Source of the DNA: Atkinsonella hypoxylon
Taxonomy: Eukaryota > Ascomycota > Sordariomycetes > Hypocreales > Clavicipitaceae
Reading direction: 5' to 3'
Assembly: GCA_000729835.1 (NCBI GenBank)
Contig: JFHB01000011.1
Location: 248,001-312,000, forward strand
Length of the DNA: 64,000 bases
Shown piece after piece: positions 46,532 through 58,700 of this stretch. The position numbers and the translations under genes are program-made. Below the pieces are notes generated by a model that worked only from the letters and a program-made list of their open reading frames with translations, was not told the DNA's origin and did no database searches. Within the stretch, counting starts at the first letter, position 1, and every line of letters begins with the position of its first letter.

Positions 46532-48530
46532 TTTGCCGGCAGAAAGTGCGGCACGTCCTTTTTTTGTGCCAATTTGAAGCTTCCTTGGTGTTTTATATCC
46601 CAGCATGTAGGACATTCCAAAGTTTCCCGACGGCGCAGCTTTGAGACAATATCGAAACAGAGCTGCGGAAGAACACAGCACAGAATCACTAAATAGGCGC
46701 TAATTATACCGCTCAATCTTCGCTCGGTGCGCCGTATCACACCGTTGTGCTTCAAGAAGGCGCCTTTTCCCGACAAGGTTGAGACTGAACTACTGCGTCT
46801 ACGAGGATCCGAGACCTGAAGGTCGGCGATCATTTCCAGAAATCCGGAGCATTAGCCTGCGCAGCTATAACGGCCGATGTACGCCGTGCGGAGTATGTAT
46901 ATCGAGACTTGTGAGTTGACCAAAGTCTCGTCGTTTAGCAGGCGACGTGACCACGGACCAATTAGTACAATGCTTGCCTTGCCGTAAGTAATCATTTACA
47001 TACAGGCTTAAGGGTAGTTTTGATTGAAGCGTGACCGTTGTAACCATCGGACAGCTCCGGTGGAGCCAACACATGGACGGACGATGATGAACGCAACACG
47101 AATAACGCTCAAGGTTAGCCCCTAAGCAGCGTGTTGGGCCGCAATTGGCTACAGCATCGATACCCAACAGCGGCCCGAGACTAGTCAAAACTTTGTGGAA
47201 CAAGACCGATGGCTGAGGTGATACAACTTGCGGCGGTCCTGCTTCTCTGTACTAATTAGAACAGCCTCTCGCAGCGGACGGGCAGCAGCATGATGGACGT
47301 GTTTCCCTGCGCCTGTGGAATATGTCACGCGAAAATGCCATGTCTTCGATCTCCGGTGCAGTCAGTATGTGGAAAGTTGCCCCTTTTTGATGCCTTGCAC
47401 AATTGTCCCCACGCTTGCAGGACGGAAGCAGCACGTACTCGTGATTGCATGTGCTGTATTCCGTAGTTAGTATTAACTACTGAAACAATTCACATGGTCG
47501 GCTCCATACGTATGTATATCTAACTATCTACCTAGCTATTCCGTAGCTATGCAGGCACTTGACCAGGGGGAATCGACTGCACTCACTATCAATGGCCATT
47601 TGTCGTTGGTCAGCACGGCTTCGTGAGAGACAATGTCTTATAGACAATGCCAGGCATTCCAGTGTCGAGTGCACAGAAATTCTCTTCTGCCTCGAGTGAA
47701 ACGAGTGTTGCCGTCACTCGTCAGGTCCATCGCAGAGAAGGGTGACACAACTGTCATGCCCACAGCGAGTCGGTAGCTTGAGCCGATCTGCGTCTTGTGT
47801 GCCGTCAGTCTTCTCGCAGCAGATGTCCCGAGTGTCTCGTCTTACAAATGGGATCCCTGTATTTTGTGTACAGCCACACCAGCATGACAGAAGGCAAAAG
47901 AAGACAGCAATCCTGCCCGAGTCGTAGATGTATGTGCTGTACTGTACTTGTGGCCTCGACGGGTATTCCTAATCGGACACCGGCGATAGCATCACCCGCT
48001 CGCTCTTCACCAAGTTCCTCACCCAGCGCAGACCAACGGAGCAGCCGACAGCGTTCGGAATGCACGGCTCTGATGCAATTGTGCTCGCATACAACCGACC
48101 AGCAAGAACAAGACAAGCGAAGGGAAGGCTTGGGTACGGAGTACGCACAGCATCTCGGTTCATACAATGGGTCAAATAAACATCAATCTTGGCCTAATGC
48201 CATGTCAACCATCCTATTCCCACGCGCAGGCCATCAAATCTTTGGAACGCACGTCGATATCGACCATGTTTACCCGCGGAGAACGGCATCTTTCCTGCGA
48301 TCGACACTGATCGAGTCGATCATAAGACGACACAACGAGCGCTAACGTACGTCTTTTCACCTCCAACGGCCAGTGTTCTGGTTCCGCCTCCAGAGTTTGT
48401 CAAGTGACATGCTGATAAAAATGCATGTATTCCGTAGGCAGGCACTTTGCCACCGACTGAAAAGCGACGTTGCATCAACAATCGGCATTGCTGGTCTGGG
48501 CATTTACCGGCTAGGCATTCACTAAGTATT

Positions 48531-48607
48531 ACTGGGCCTTGCTGGGCCTTGCTGGGCCTTGCTGGGCCTTGCTGGGCCTTGCTGGGCCTTGCTGGGCCTT
48601 GCTGGGC
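48531..48607 (+). repeat. 10-bp tandem repeat, seven copies
   Basis: Seven copies of GCTGGGCCTT (the first begins with A) and a partial eighth. Frames through it encode Gly/Leu/Ala repeats and are not genes. Confidence 0.97.
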
Positions 48608-49617
48608 ATCAGCGGGATCCACAGAGCAAAGCAAACCAGACACTATTTGCTCGGGTTGCATTCGATCCAATTAAGGCGAGGCAGGCAGGCAGGCACTTTG
48701 TTGTTGGAGTACATGAGGTGCAGTGCAGTGCGGTGCAGCCCAACCCCAGCCTGACCCAGTCACCCAATCAATCACCCAGTCACCCAGTCACCCTTCAACC
48801 CAAGTTGACCAGTCATACTGGACCACACGGCACCACCAGCATTATCGGTCGGGCTGCTTGGCTTGGGCTGTCCTGGCCGCTCTTCCCCTCGTCGTTTCCA
48901 GCCTCGAGGCTTGTGACGCACGGGGGGGTGTCAAGTGTCCAGTGTCCAGTGTCAAGTGTGAAGTCTGACGTGTGGCATCGTTCGTTCTGCTTTCTGACTG
49001 CTCTCAGTGCTGTCTGCCGCGAGCCCACGCTTGCTTCGTCTTCTGCATCTGTCTAGGCAGCCGATAGATCGAAACCGGAGCACCAGTAACTTAACTAAGT
49101 ATTTATTTATTGCCCGCATCTCTGAACGGTGGTGTTGCGGGGAGGGAAGCCACCCTGACTTTGGGTGGCACGTCAGTCAGCCTCTAAAGCCAGCAGCACG
49201 CTGCAACGACTTGCATTGGTACCATCACATACGGAATAGAAAAGCAAGCGTCTGGGTACTGCGTACAAATTCTGCACATTTTCTGCACATTTTCTGCACA
49301 TTTGCTGCACGTATTCCGCACATTGTCCGTACATGTCGTCAACTCCGTCCTTCTTTGCTCGCCCTGCTGACGTTGTCATCGCCCGATCACCACCGCTCGC
49401 TCGGAAGCGACTTGCAGGCCTGCGCAGATCAAAGCCTCGAGGTTGTCGCCTCTACTCTACTCGGGACTGCATCTTGCGATAACATGTTACAAAGTACCTG
49501 TGGACTTTCTGAAGTGAAGCTTGCTGAAGCGCCATCTTGATCCTGATTAGCCACAAGAGGGCCGGCTCGCTTGTTCCACTCGTCTCCATCAGGCCACCTC
49601 GGTCGGAGATTTGGCAG

Positions 49618-49703
49618 AAGCCCCCTTCCAAGCCCCCCAAGCCACCCAAGCCTCCCAAGCCCCCCAAGCCCAAGCCCTCCAAGCCCCCCCCCCCCCCTCC
49701 CCA
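49618..49703 (+). repeat. C-rich CCCCAAG-type low-complexity tract
   Basis: Irregular tandem units of CCCCAAGCC type ending in a C-run of about 15 at 49686-49700. The complementary strand is G-rich with several runs of three or more G. Confidence 0.85.
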
Positions 49704-50466
49704 TCTTTGTGCTTGGCTCGCTCCAGTCCGGCCTAACCTTCGACCCTTGTCCCTACCTGTCTCGCCGCTGCTGCCCTGCCCTACCCTGCCTTGCCCTACT
49801 TGCCTTTGCCTGCCTTAGGGTACCCTGCTGCAGTCGCAACTTTTACACCAGTTGACACCATAAATATTCATGCATGCATGCAGTCCGGAGTACGTTGGAC
49901 GACGCATGGGGGTTTATGGGAGAGGTTGTTCTCCGACCCAAGCCAAGCAGCATCATCATACTACCTACCTCCTCCTCCTCCTCCTACTACTACCTACCTA
50001 CTACCTACCTACTACCTACCTACTACCTACCTACTACTACTACCTGGAGCCCACTAGCGCAGCCCACTGTCACGCCCGCATCGCTTGCTGACCTGCCGGA
50101 CCTTCTTTCCCAGTCGTTGTCGCCTCCCGTCAACTTGGTTCCTCACCAGACCTCCTGCCACCCGCACCAGCCCATCAACCCACCAGCCCACCAGCCCACC
50201 AGCCCACCAACCCACCAACCCTGACTCTGCTCTGCCAGCTGACCCAACGAACGGAGTGCAAGTCATTTACTTGCTGCATTTTCCGCTTCTTCCTCCCAAC
50301 CCTCACACTTCTTCGTCTTCGCTAGGTTCCCTTCTTCGCTTCTCTCTTCCATCTCGCCTTTGCTGGTTCTATCTTGCCGACTCGCATCTCCCCGCCACCC
50401 CTCCCTCCTCCCCTCTCGACCATCACGATAAGCACTGGTCGGGCTCCCTCTCCCACGACCGACGAG

Positions 50467-51851
50467 ATGTCGAGGCAACAACCCCGCAATCAAGCAGCCG
50501 CTTCACAGACCACCACGACACGGCAGAACGAGTATTTTGTGCCGCGCGATGGCATTGATCGTGAGGTTATTTCAGCAGATATCTGCCGCTACCTGGGCAA
50601 CGATGCCTTGGTGCGCCCTGGTCATTATGAGGTTCGTTTCCAACACTTTGAAGAAGCCCCGTCACAAGTCCTCTATTCTTATTTCCATCGGCAAATCGGC
50701 CTCAATCCGCAACTTTTGGCTGACCATTTCGCTGGCATAGAATCCTCAAACCGGGCAGATTGTCCAAGGCTACTATATCACTGCTTACCGAAATCTGACA
50801 ACGGTAAGCATCTGCTCTGCCATGCCCCATCAAGGTGTGCAATGACTGAAAACTGAACATCATCCATTCTACAGGCTATGATTGAGGATTTGAAAGCCGA
50901 TTCGGCGCGCTGGGATAGTGAAAGACGGGCGCAGACTTCGCGCAACACTCCTGGAGGTATCCATACCTCGAGAGATGCCACTGGCGTTCCTGCGAGACCT
51001 TCCTCTAACTCTCCAGCAGTCCAATACCGCTATTCCGAGACTCACCAGTCTCGGCAGCACCATGGGCCAACAGAGCCCCCCTATACGTCGGAATCATACC
51101 CCCGTGAATCCTTTGACGGCCCGAGATATCCCGGAACTGGTGCTCCTGGATATACTGGTGCTTCTAACTACCAACAACAGCCCCAGCAACAGCCGTACGG
51201 CGCAGCCAACGGAGGTGCATTTAATCCTGGCTACCAACAGGTTCAACCGTCAACCACTTCGGACCCAAGATATGCCTCTAATCAAGCCGGATCCATGATT
51301 CGTCCAGGATACCAGACAAACCAGGACTCTCCATATATCGGAACTGGTGCCAACCTGCCGCAGTCAGGCTATAGCAGCTCCAATGATCCTTATTCAAACC
51401 GTATGGGAACCTCGGCTGCTGTTCCTCAGCAGCCAATTTATTCGACTTCATCACCAGCTCAGCCCAATTATTCGGCACCCCCACCTCAGTATCAATTTCA
51501 AGGCCAAGCTCCCCCCCCAACCGCCGGCAATCATTCCTATTCAGCAATGCAGCAGCCCCATGACCCGTTCTATGGTCGAGGTGCGTCAAAGCAGAGATCA
51601 TGCGAACCTAGCTCTCCCAAAAGGCCCCGAGTCTAATTATTGTAGCTTCACCTGCAGGCCCTGTCCCTCTCCAGCAGCAGCCTCAGCAGCAAAACGTGTT
51701 TGCAAGCCAAGGACAACAGCCTTTCGATGAACCACGAGGACCTCGCCCACCTTCCGTCGTGGCAAGAAATCAAACCCCCCCTGCAGGATCAAGTAGTCGT
51801 CGTACTGATCGGGACAGCGACAGGCAGCAACACCGACCTCCTCGAAGATGA
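50467..51851 (+). CDS. rfeG: RfeG-like putative transcription factor
   Basis: Four exons, 50467-50631, 50741-50803, 50875-51580 and 51646-51851, give 379 residues. The conserved N-terminal third reads EYFVPRDGIDREVISADIC, RYLGNDALVRPGHYE, then NPQTGQIVQGYYITAYRNL across the first intron, and MIEDLKADSARWDSE across the second. This is the block I recognise from fungal proteins named transcription factor RfeG. The rest is Gln/Pro/Tyr/Ser-rich and disordered; the C-terminus is Arg-rich (RRTDRDSDRQQHRPPRR). No classical DNA-binding domain is visible, so the transcription-factor name is inherited, not shown here. Keeping the last intron would give a different, shorter end with SPKRPRV. Confidence 0.82.
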
Positions 51852-52569
51852 CCATGCCCATCAGTGCTTGGCTTCTTTATAATTTGACTCCACCCTTCTG
51901 CCGTTTCAGCCGGATCTGTTCTGGAACATGGTTTCTGCGGCTGCCAAACTTGTGTGATTTTGCGTTGCTTCTATTTAATTTTTCTCCTCCGGAAGGCCAG
52001 GATCCGGAATCTCCCATTCAGTTAAGTCTTATCCGGGGATCACGTCATGCACTCATGCTACTTCCTCCATGGATCCTCCCTTTCCCTATCCATTTCTTCT
52101 CCTGGATTAAACTACTTTGGAGCAGCAAGTGTGCTGCTCAGTGAATCATTCCATGTGGATGATCTCGTCTGATATCTTCTGCCATCGCTTCTTCTGGATT
52201 AAAAGCGACCCTTTCGGATTCGGGATATAAATACTCGTTCTTAGCGCTTTGCATCTGTTGTGTTTGCCCTCTTTACGCATGGCCCCTGAGTTCTGGACAC
52301 TCTGGTTTAACTTGCTTGGCGGGACTGCGTTTCAACTTGCAATTTGTGATGTTTTTTTTATATTTTAAATGTTGGCTCTTTGAGGGCTTCGGATGACTGA
52401 TGTTTATATAAATCATGCACACGTTTATTGGCGCAGGCTGGGTCGACCGGCTTGGTACAGTCGTCCATGTTGGGTTCATTCTGGGATTTCCGTTTGTTTA
52501 CCTTGCTGCCCGGATCCGGTCCTTCTAGTGGATTTACCCTAATAGCTGGATTGTGACTTGCTCGCCACC
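51852..52569. other. 3' flank of the RfeG-like gene
   Basis: AT-rich and pyrimidine-rich sequence with no supported gene, probably including a long 3' untranslated region. Confidence 0.4.
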
Positions 52570-52954
52570 ATGTCTTTAACCCTGGACTGGCTTGCGTGGC
52601 TCTGGATTCTCGCCTTGCGATGGTGCACGCGTAAAACCGAAGCGATATCTGGGCAGCATGGTAAGTTACCTGAGTTTGTACATACTAGCCAGATGTCTTC
52701 AAAAGGATCCTTTCCTGATCTGCTCCCATCTCACCGGAATTACATTCTCTCCACCACGGAATCTGATTATGTCGCTGCGCGCTGATAGTGAACTAACCCA
52801 AAAATGTTTGAACAATTATTTAGGTATAAAACTTGATGGCTCCGATGGAACTTGTCGCACCTTTCTTTGTTCATTCTCATGGCCACAAATCTCTCATCGA
52901 CATACCAATGCGATGAAGGACTGCTCATATAAGCTTAATATTCTTCCCTGCTAG
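52570..52954 (+). CDS. possible small two-exon gene (73 residues), weak
   Basis: An ATG in the context GCCACCATGT, unusually good, opens a short hydrophobic N-terminus (MSLTLDWLAWLWILALRWC). A donor GTAAGT follows at 52661. An intron to 52823, with a CTAAC branch-like site and a TTTAG acceptor, keeps frame to a stop at 52954. Exons would be 52570-52660 and 52824-52954. The second exon encodes a Cys-containing, non-repetitive 43 residues. No homology is recognised, and a frame-keeping join has a one-in-three chance. It may equally be part of an untranslated region. Confidence 0.15.
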
Positions 52955-55755
52955 GCGGAGAACGAAGTCAGTTTCTTTCCTTTTGGACGTATGGACAAGT
53001 CGAACTCCTAGCCTTGGACGAAGGATCTGAATTATGACACTCAACGTACTCCTGGCTAGACCACTTCTCCCCCTTTTGGACCAGGTCTCAAGAGGTGCTT
53101 GCGGCATTCTCATAGCGACAGCATAATCTATTTTACTTGGCCATCACCTCTGGAGGTTAAGGCATTCCTTACCTGCAATTCAGGTACTTCATTCCGAGGT
53201 TGCCTAGTCTGTAAGTTTGACGCATATGATCCCGGTATACTCTTGATGCACACTACCGCAGCTCAAATATGGATCATGGTCGCATACGGTTTCAGATTCC
53301 CCTTTTTTTATGATGTTGAAAGGACTGGTCACCTTGATCATAAAATCTTTGGACGATCACACTTGGAATTTGTATCAAGGCAGCTCTTAGAATCCGTACG
53401 AATAACAGCACGTTGTCATCCTTGCGAACCAGGCCGTCTCTGGAATAGAGCAGAGAAGAATCCGGGTCTATTCCATGGAGAATAAGCGCCTAGTCGAGCA
53501 CCATCGGAAGTTTTATTATGTGGTGGGAATGCTATTAAAATGGGAATACGTTGGATGGTGGGGTGTGCATTCCTTTATTGTACGTATGAAGGACGGGTGG
53601 AATAATTAAATGGCGCAAGGCAGGTAGTGCCGTGTCATGTCGAGGCGGCTATGAAGCGAAAGGATAGAATTTTGAAATGGACTGAACGGAATTGATACTT
53701 GCCACGTCTCGTACCAAATAATACACGGTTGATTTCTACGTCGTGGAACTGACAAGGAGCCTTCAGTGGGCCGGCTATTTTTTTTTTCTTTTGCAAGTGT
53801 GTCTAGAAAAATCCGGCGTGTTACGTTGCGACTTTCAACGGACTCGAATGTTGTATATATATATATATATGACAGGCGGAAGACCAGGGCTGTACGAAGA
53901 ATGGGTAGAGATCCATCATAGAAATTGTGGGCATTGTTTGTGTGGCTATAGATCAGGTATGACATGAAGTAGAGCAGGAAATTGGGATAATAAATATTCT
54001 ATTTCTAATTATAATAGTATACGTACTGATAGTACCGTATCTAATAAAGAACGGTTGGAAGCGGACATTGGTTAGTTAACTATAACCATTATTATTATGT
54101 ATCAATCATGTTGGGGTTAGGGTTGAGTGTATCAGTCTCGGTAGCCATTTGCTTGCGTTGCCGCTGCAAGCGCGGTAAGCAATGCGTGATGATGCAACGA
54201 ATATCTGTGTCGCAGGATTTGCCACGTCCAAGTCGGCGGGTTGAATACCTTGTGTACGGAGTACAGCTTTTATATCCGCAGGCTGTATTTCCGTTTGAAA
54301 CAACAATGTAGAATACGTATTGTACTAGTTTTGCTATATCAGCGTGAACTCTCGGTTCCAATACCTTGTTGGACCTTGAGAGAAGCTACGGAATGGCTAT
54401 ATGTATCCGTATGGGAAGCTTATCACTCATGATTACGGCTGTAGGCTAACTGGTTAGGGCCGTTCAATTCATTGCATCCGGAATGGCAGGTTGCTTCTTC
54501 CGCCTGCTGCCAATTGGCTGTTACACCTTGCTGCATGGGTGCGTACCTGAAGATTGGGTGTCTAAGACAGTCGTTGAGGAAAAATCAACAGCTTCCGTCC
54601 ATACGGGCGGAAGTTGGCGTGGCACGACAATATGAATTTATTCCTAGCCTCTGCATGAAAGATTAGTGTCAGGTGATAGAGTATGCAGTCGTCTAGATGA
54701 AATCCTGGTCTTTCGTGATGGAGTTTGGACAGGAGCTTTTCATCGTCCTGGGGTTTGTGGCGAATGCCATGGTGTATTAGCATGTCTCGCGAGGGTCCTT
54801 CCGTCTTTCACCCAGCCCGAGCAACCGTGGCTCATGGTAGATCAGTCTGGACATTGGGAGGAGGATGAAGTGAGAGTGGTCGCTGTGACTATGTGCAGGC
54901 GTGGGTGTTCCAGCCTCCCATCTTGGGACAAACTGTATTTTGAGCACTTGGCGATGGCGTGCATGCTATAGGAACCGAGGCTTTTCGATATTCACTGTTC
55001 TAAATCTGAGGAGGCGCTAATTGATATGGGAACTGTGCGTGTGCGTGTGCGTGTGTGTGTGCGTGTGTGTGTGCGTGTGTGTGTGCGTGGTGGGTGGGTG
55101 TTACAGAGAACCCCAATTTCTTGCAAACTCCAACATCTGGGAAGACAGCTAACTAGCTAGCTCAGCTCAGCTGCTTGAGAGCGAGGGCAAAAGAGAAAAA
55201 AAAAAAAAAAAAAAAGGAAGAGAGAAAAAAAAAAAAAGAGGTCGCCGTGGTTGCAATGTGTGCAAGCGGTGGGTCAGCCATGCCACTTGCGTTGACCACC
55301 TAATCTTTTTTTGCCTCCTACTTCCGCCTTCCTTTTTTCCCCTTTGTGCTGTTCTGCAGTTCACGGAGGCTTGCCCTTACCTTTGACTCTGCTTGTACTG
55401 TGACATCTTGATACCCTCATTTTTAATCTTCTATTTTTACTCTCCTGCGGCTACGACCAGCGCAGCCAGCTTTCTTGAGTCTCTCGGTTGCGCACCAACG
55501 CCGGCCTGTGCCTGTGCCTGCGCCAACGAGCTTCCCACCAGCTCTTCATTTTTGCCAATTCTACAAGGGACCTCCCTCTTCCCGCTCGCGTCCACCCACC
55601 TACCCACCCACGCACGATACGGATTGGTAAATGCCCCGCCATCTCGACCCTGAGATCTGACCGACCCGACCTCAACCACATCCAACCAGACCCTTTTCGT
55701 ATAATCACGCCGCTCAGGCTTTTCGTCGAACTCCTGTCATTTCTCGACGCTTAAC
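52955..55755. other. intergenic region with TA, GT/GC and A repeats
   Basis: 2.8 kb without a supported gene. It holds a TA microsatellite (53853-53870), a telomere-like GGGGTTAGGGTT (54113-54124), GTACGGAGTAC (54254-54264), a GTGTGC-type microsatellite (55035-55090), and A-runs at 55196-55237. The final 350 bases are the likely promoter and leader of the importin gene. Confidence 0.45.
55035..55090 (+). repeat. GTGTGC-type microsatellite
   Basis: Alternating purine-pyrimidine GT/GC repeats of about 55 bases, a sequence type able to form Z-DNA. Confidence 0.9.
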
Positions 55756-58700
55756 ATGGACACCGCCGCGCTCCGGGAGTTGCTCGGGGGCAGCTTGGCT
55801 ACCGATGCCGACAACAGACGACGGGCCGAGTTGCAGCTGAAGCAGGTATGTGTCGATGCGGGAGTGGTCTGCTGTAACCAGATTTCCTGGCCAAGGGGGG
55901 TTGGAATTTGTTGGAGGAACCGCGAGAGGCAGGCAGGCAGGCAGGCAGGCGAGGCTGGATTTCATGCTTGGCATTCAAGTCGTCTCCAAGCCTCGCTTTC
56001 ACGGCTGATCAGGCTCGGAGGATACTGATTTGCAGTCCGTAACCAGCACCGACGTGAACCTAGGTTGCTTAGTGCCATGCCATTCCATAGGCACCGCCGT
56101 GGACACACTCTCTGCTCTCCGTGGCTCTGTTGACGTTGGACTCATCAAATGTTGGAGCTTGGAGCTTGGACGCTGACATGCTGGCTTTGCACACTAGATC
56201 GAAGAGCAACCAGGATTTGTTGATGCTTTGTTCGACATTCTGCAGGGTGAGCAAGAAGCCAGTGTACGCCTTGCAAGTGAGTATTTTATACCTCCCTCTT
56301 GCACTTACCCGGCCGTCCTCAGCTCCTTGCTATGCTTTCAGATATGCTTGATTCTTACGAACTGCACTATAGGCGTAATTTATATCAAACACCGCGTCAA
56401 CCGTGCTTGGTACCAAGGCGAGCAATACAATGGCGAATTTCTAATAGCTGAAGATGAGAAGGCCCGCGTCCGAGACCGCTTGGTACCAGTTCTTGCTGCC
56501 TCAGATGGCGCCGTCCGCCAGCAGCTCATTCCCGTTCTCCAGCGCGTGCTGCAGTGCGATTTCCCTAGTCGATGGCCTCGATTCATGGACTTCACCACCG
56601 AGTTGTTGAATACCAATACTCCCAGCTCCGTGCTTGCCGGGCTCCAATGTCTGCTCGCTATCTGCCGTGCGTTTAGATACAAGTCACACGATAATATAGA
56701 CAGAGCGCAGTTTGATACCATTGTGGAGACCAGTTTCCCCCGACTGCTTTCCATATGCAGCGAACTGGTGGATCAGGAAAGCGAAGAAGCTGGAGAGATG
56801 CTTCACCTAGCTCTTAAGTCTTATAAACATGCCACATGGGTAAGCCACCAAATTCTTGTGGACATTGCGTATTTCAAATGCTTCATTGGGCCATGGAGAT
56901 ATAGAATTGCCGACTCGCTAACCGTTGTTATCTTCTCACCTATGATTAGCTCGAACTGTCCGGTCATTTGCGCCAGCAGCAGGCGAACATTGCCTGGTGC
57001 ACGGTTTTTCTGCAAACCGTCTCCAAGGTCCCTCCAGCGTCGGCGATGCAGGGTGATTCGTTCGACCGTGAGAGACATCATTGGTGGAAGGCAAAGAAAT
57101 GGGCCTATTTCAACCTGAATCGGCTTTTCATTCGGTTGGTCTCGCAACTCATGTCACCTTGACTGCTCTTGGCTGCTAATGCTAATGCTAATGCTAATGC
57201 TAATGCTAATGCTAATGCAACAAATAGACATGGAAACCCTGCCAGCCCAGGCAAGGGGGACGAGGCGGCGCAATTCGCCAAGAACTTCATCAGCACTGTG
57301 GCACCAGAAATTTTGAAGCACTACCTCCTAGAGATCGAAAGATGGGTTGCCAAGACGTCGTGGCTCAGCCGACCTTGTCTCTCATACATCATCGTCTTCC
57401 TGGACGAATCCGTCCGACCCAAGGAGATGTGGACTCATCTCAAGCCTCATTTGACCAATCTTGTCACGCATTTCGTTTTCCCCGTGCTGTGTCTTTCTGA
57501 GGAAGACGTCGAGCAGTTTGACGATGAACCTGAGGAGTATCTGCACCGTAAGCTCAACTACTTTGAGGAAACCTCTGCTCCTGACGTTGCTGCCACCAAC
57601 TTCTTGGTCAACTTGACAAAGAATCGGAGAAAGGAGACTTTTGAGATCCTCAAGTTTGTCAACGCCGTTGTCAATGAATATGAGCAAGCCCCAGACGACA
57701 AGAAGAACCACATGGCCAAGGAAGGTGCTCTACGGATGATTGCAACACTTGCCCCTGTGATTCTTAGCAAGAAGAGTCCGATTGCCGATCAAGTAGAATA
57801 TTTCCTGGTTCGATACGTTTTCCCCGATTTTACCAGCAGCCAGGGTTACCTCCGGGCCCGCGCATGCGACACTATTGAGAAATTCGAGCAGCTCAATTTC
57901 CAAGATGTCAATAATTTGTTAGCCATATACAGACACATTCTAGACTGCATGGCCGACCCTGCCTTGCCTGTTCGAGTTACTGCCGCCCTTGCTCTTCAGC
58001 CACTAATTAGACACGACATCATCCGGACAAGTATGCAACAAAGTATTCCTACCATTATGCAACAGCTACTGAAGTTGGCCAACGAGGTTGACATTGACGC
58101 CTTGGCCAACGTTATGGAGGATTTTGTGGAGATATTTGCCACTGAACTTACCCCATTCGCCGTCGCCCTTTGCGAACAGCTTCGTGACACCTATCTGCGC
58201 ATTGTTCGTGAACTTCTTGAGAAGGAGAGCAAGGCTGGTGAGGACGGAGACCTGTTTGCGGATTACGATGACAAGAGCATCACTGCCCTCGGTGTTTTGC
58301 AGACGATCGGAACTCTCATCCTCACTCTTGAGAGCACACCTGACGTTTTGCTCCACATCGAGGCTGTTCTGATGCCTGTAATTAAAATAACTTTGGAGAA
58401 CAAGCTTTACGGTACGTTGGTAACATGCCCTGAGTTTACTCATTTGTTACCCTGTACACGAGCATTGACATTTGGCTAACTATCACCAACCAAAGACTTG
58501 TATAACGAAGTGTTTGAAATTATTGACAGCTGCACATTTGCCGCCAAGGGCATTTCACCAAATATGTGGCAAGCCTTTGAGTTGATCCACACGACGTTCA
58601 AAGCCGGTGCCGAGTACTACTTGGAAGACATGTTACCTGCTCTGGACAACTTTGTTCAATATGGCACACCTCAACTTATCCAAAACCCGGAATATATTCA

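Larger units (their letters stand above)
46532..50466. other. long intergenic region rich in minisatellites
   Basis: 3.9 kb without a supported gene. It contains the 10-bp repeat at 48531-48607, a TCTGCACATT-type repeat around 49268-49312, a C-rich CCCCAAG-type tract at 49618-49703, ACCTACT-type repeats at about 49970-50045, and CCACCAGC-type repeats at about 50160-50222. A GTACGGAGTAC lies at 48134-48144. The last 200 bases are pyrimidine-rich and are the likely leader of the RfeG-like gene. Frames such as 49007-49540 look like chance. Confidence 0.45.

Noticed and set aside
48447..48754. Several overlapping frames of Leu-Gly-Ala-Gly-Pro-Cys-Trp repeats
   Set aside because: They are translations of the 10-bp minisatellite at 48531-48607.
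49007..49540. 177-codon plus-strand frame
   Set aside because: It does not begin at a well-placed ATG, has no recognisable domain, and lies in repeat-rich DNA.
57169..57227. Ala-Asn repeat at the start of a long open frame in the importin gene
   Set aside because: It is the GCTAAT repeat within an intron; the splice from 57134 to 57228 restores the conserved IRHGNPAS, and the intron has an in-frame stop when retained.
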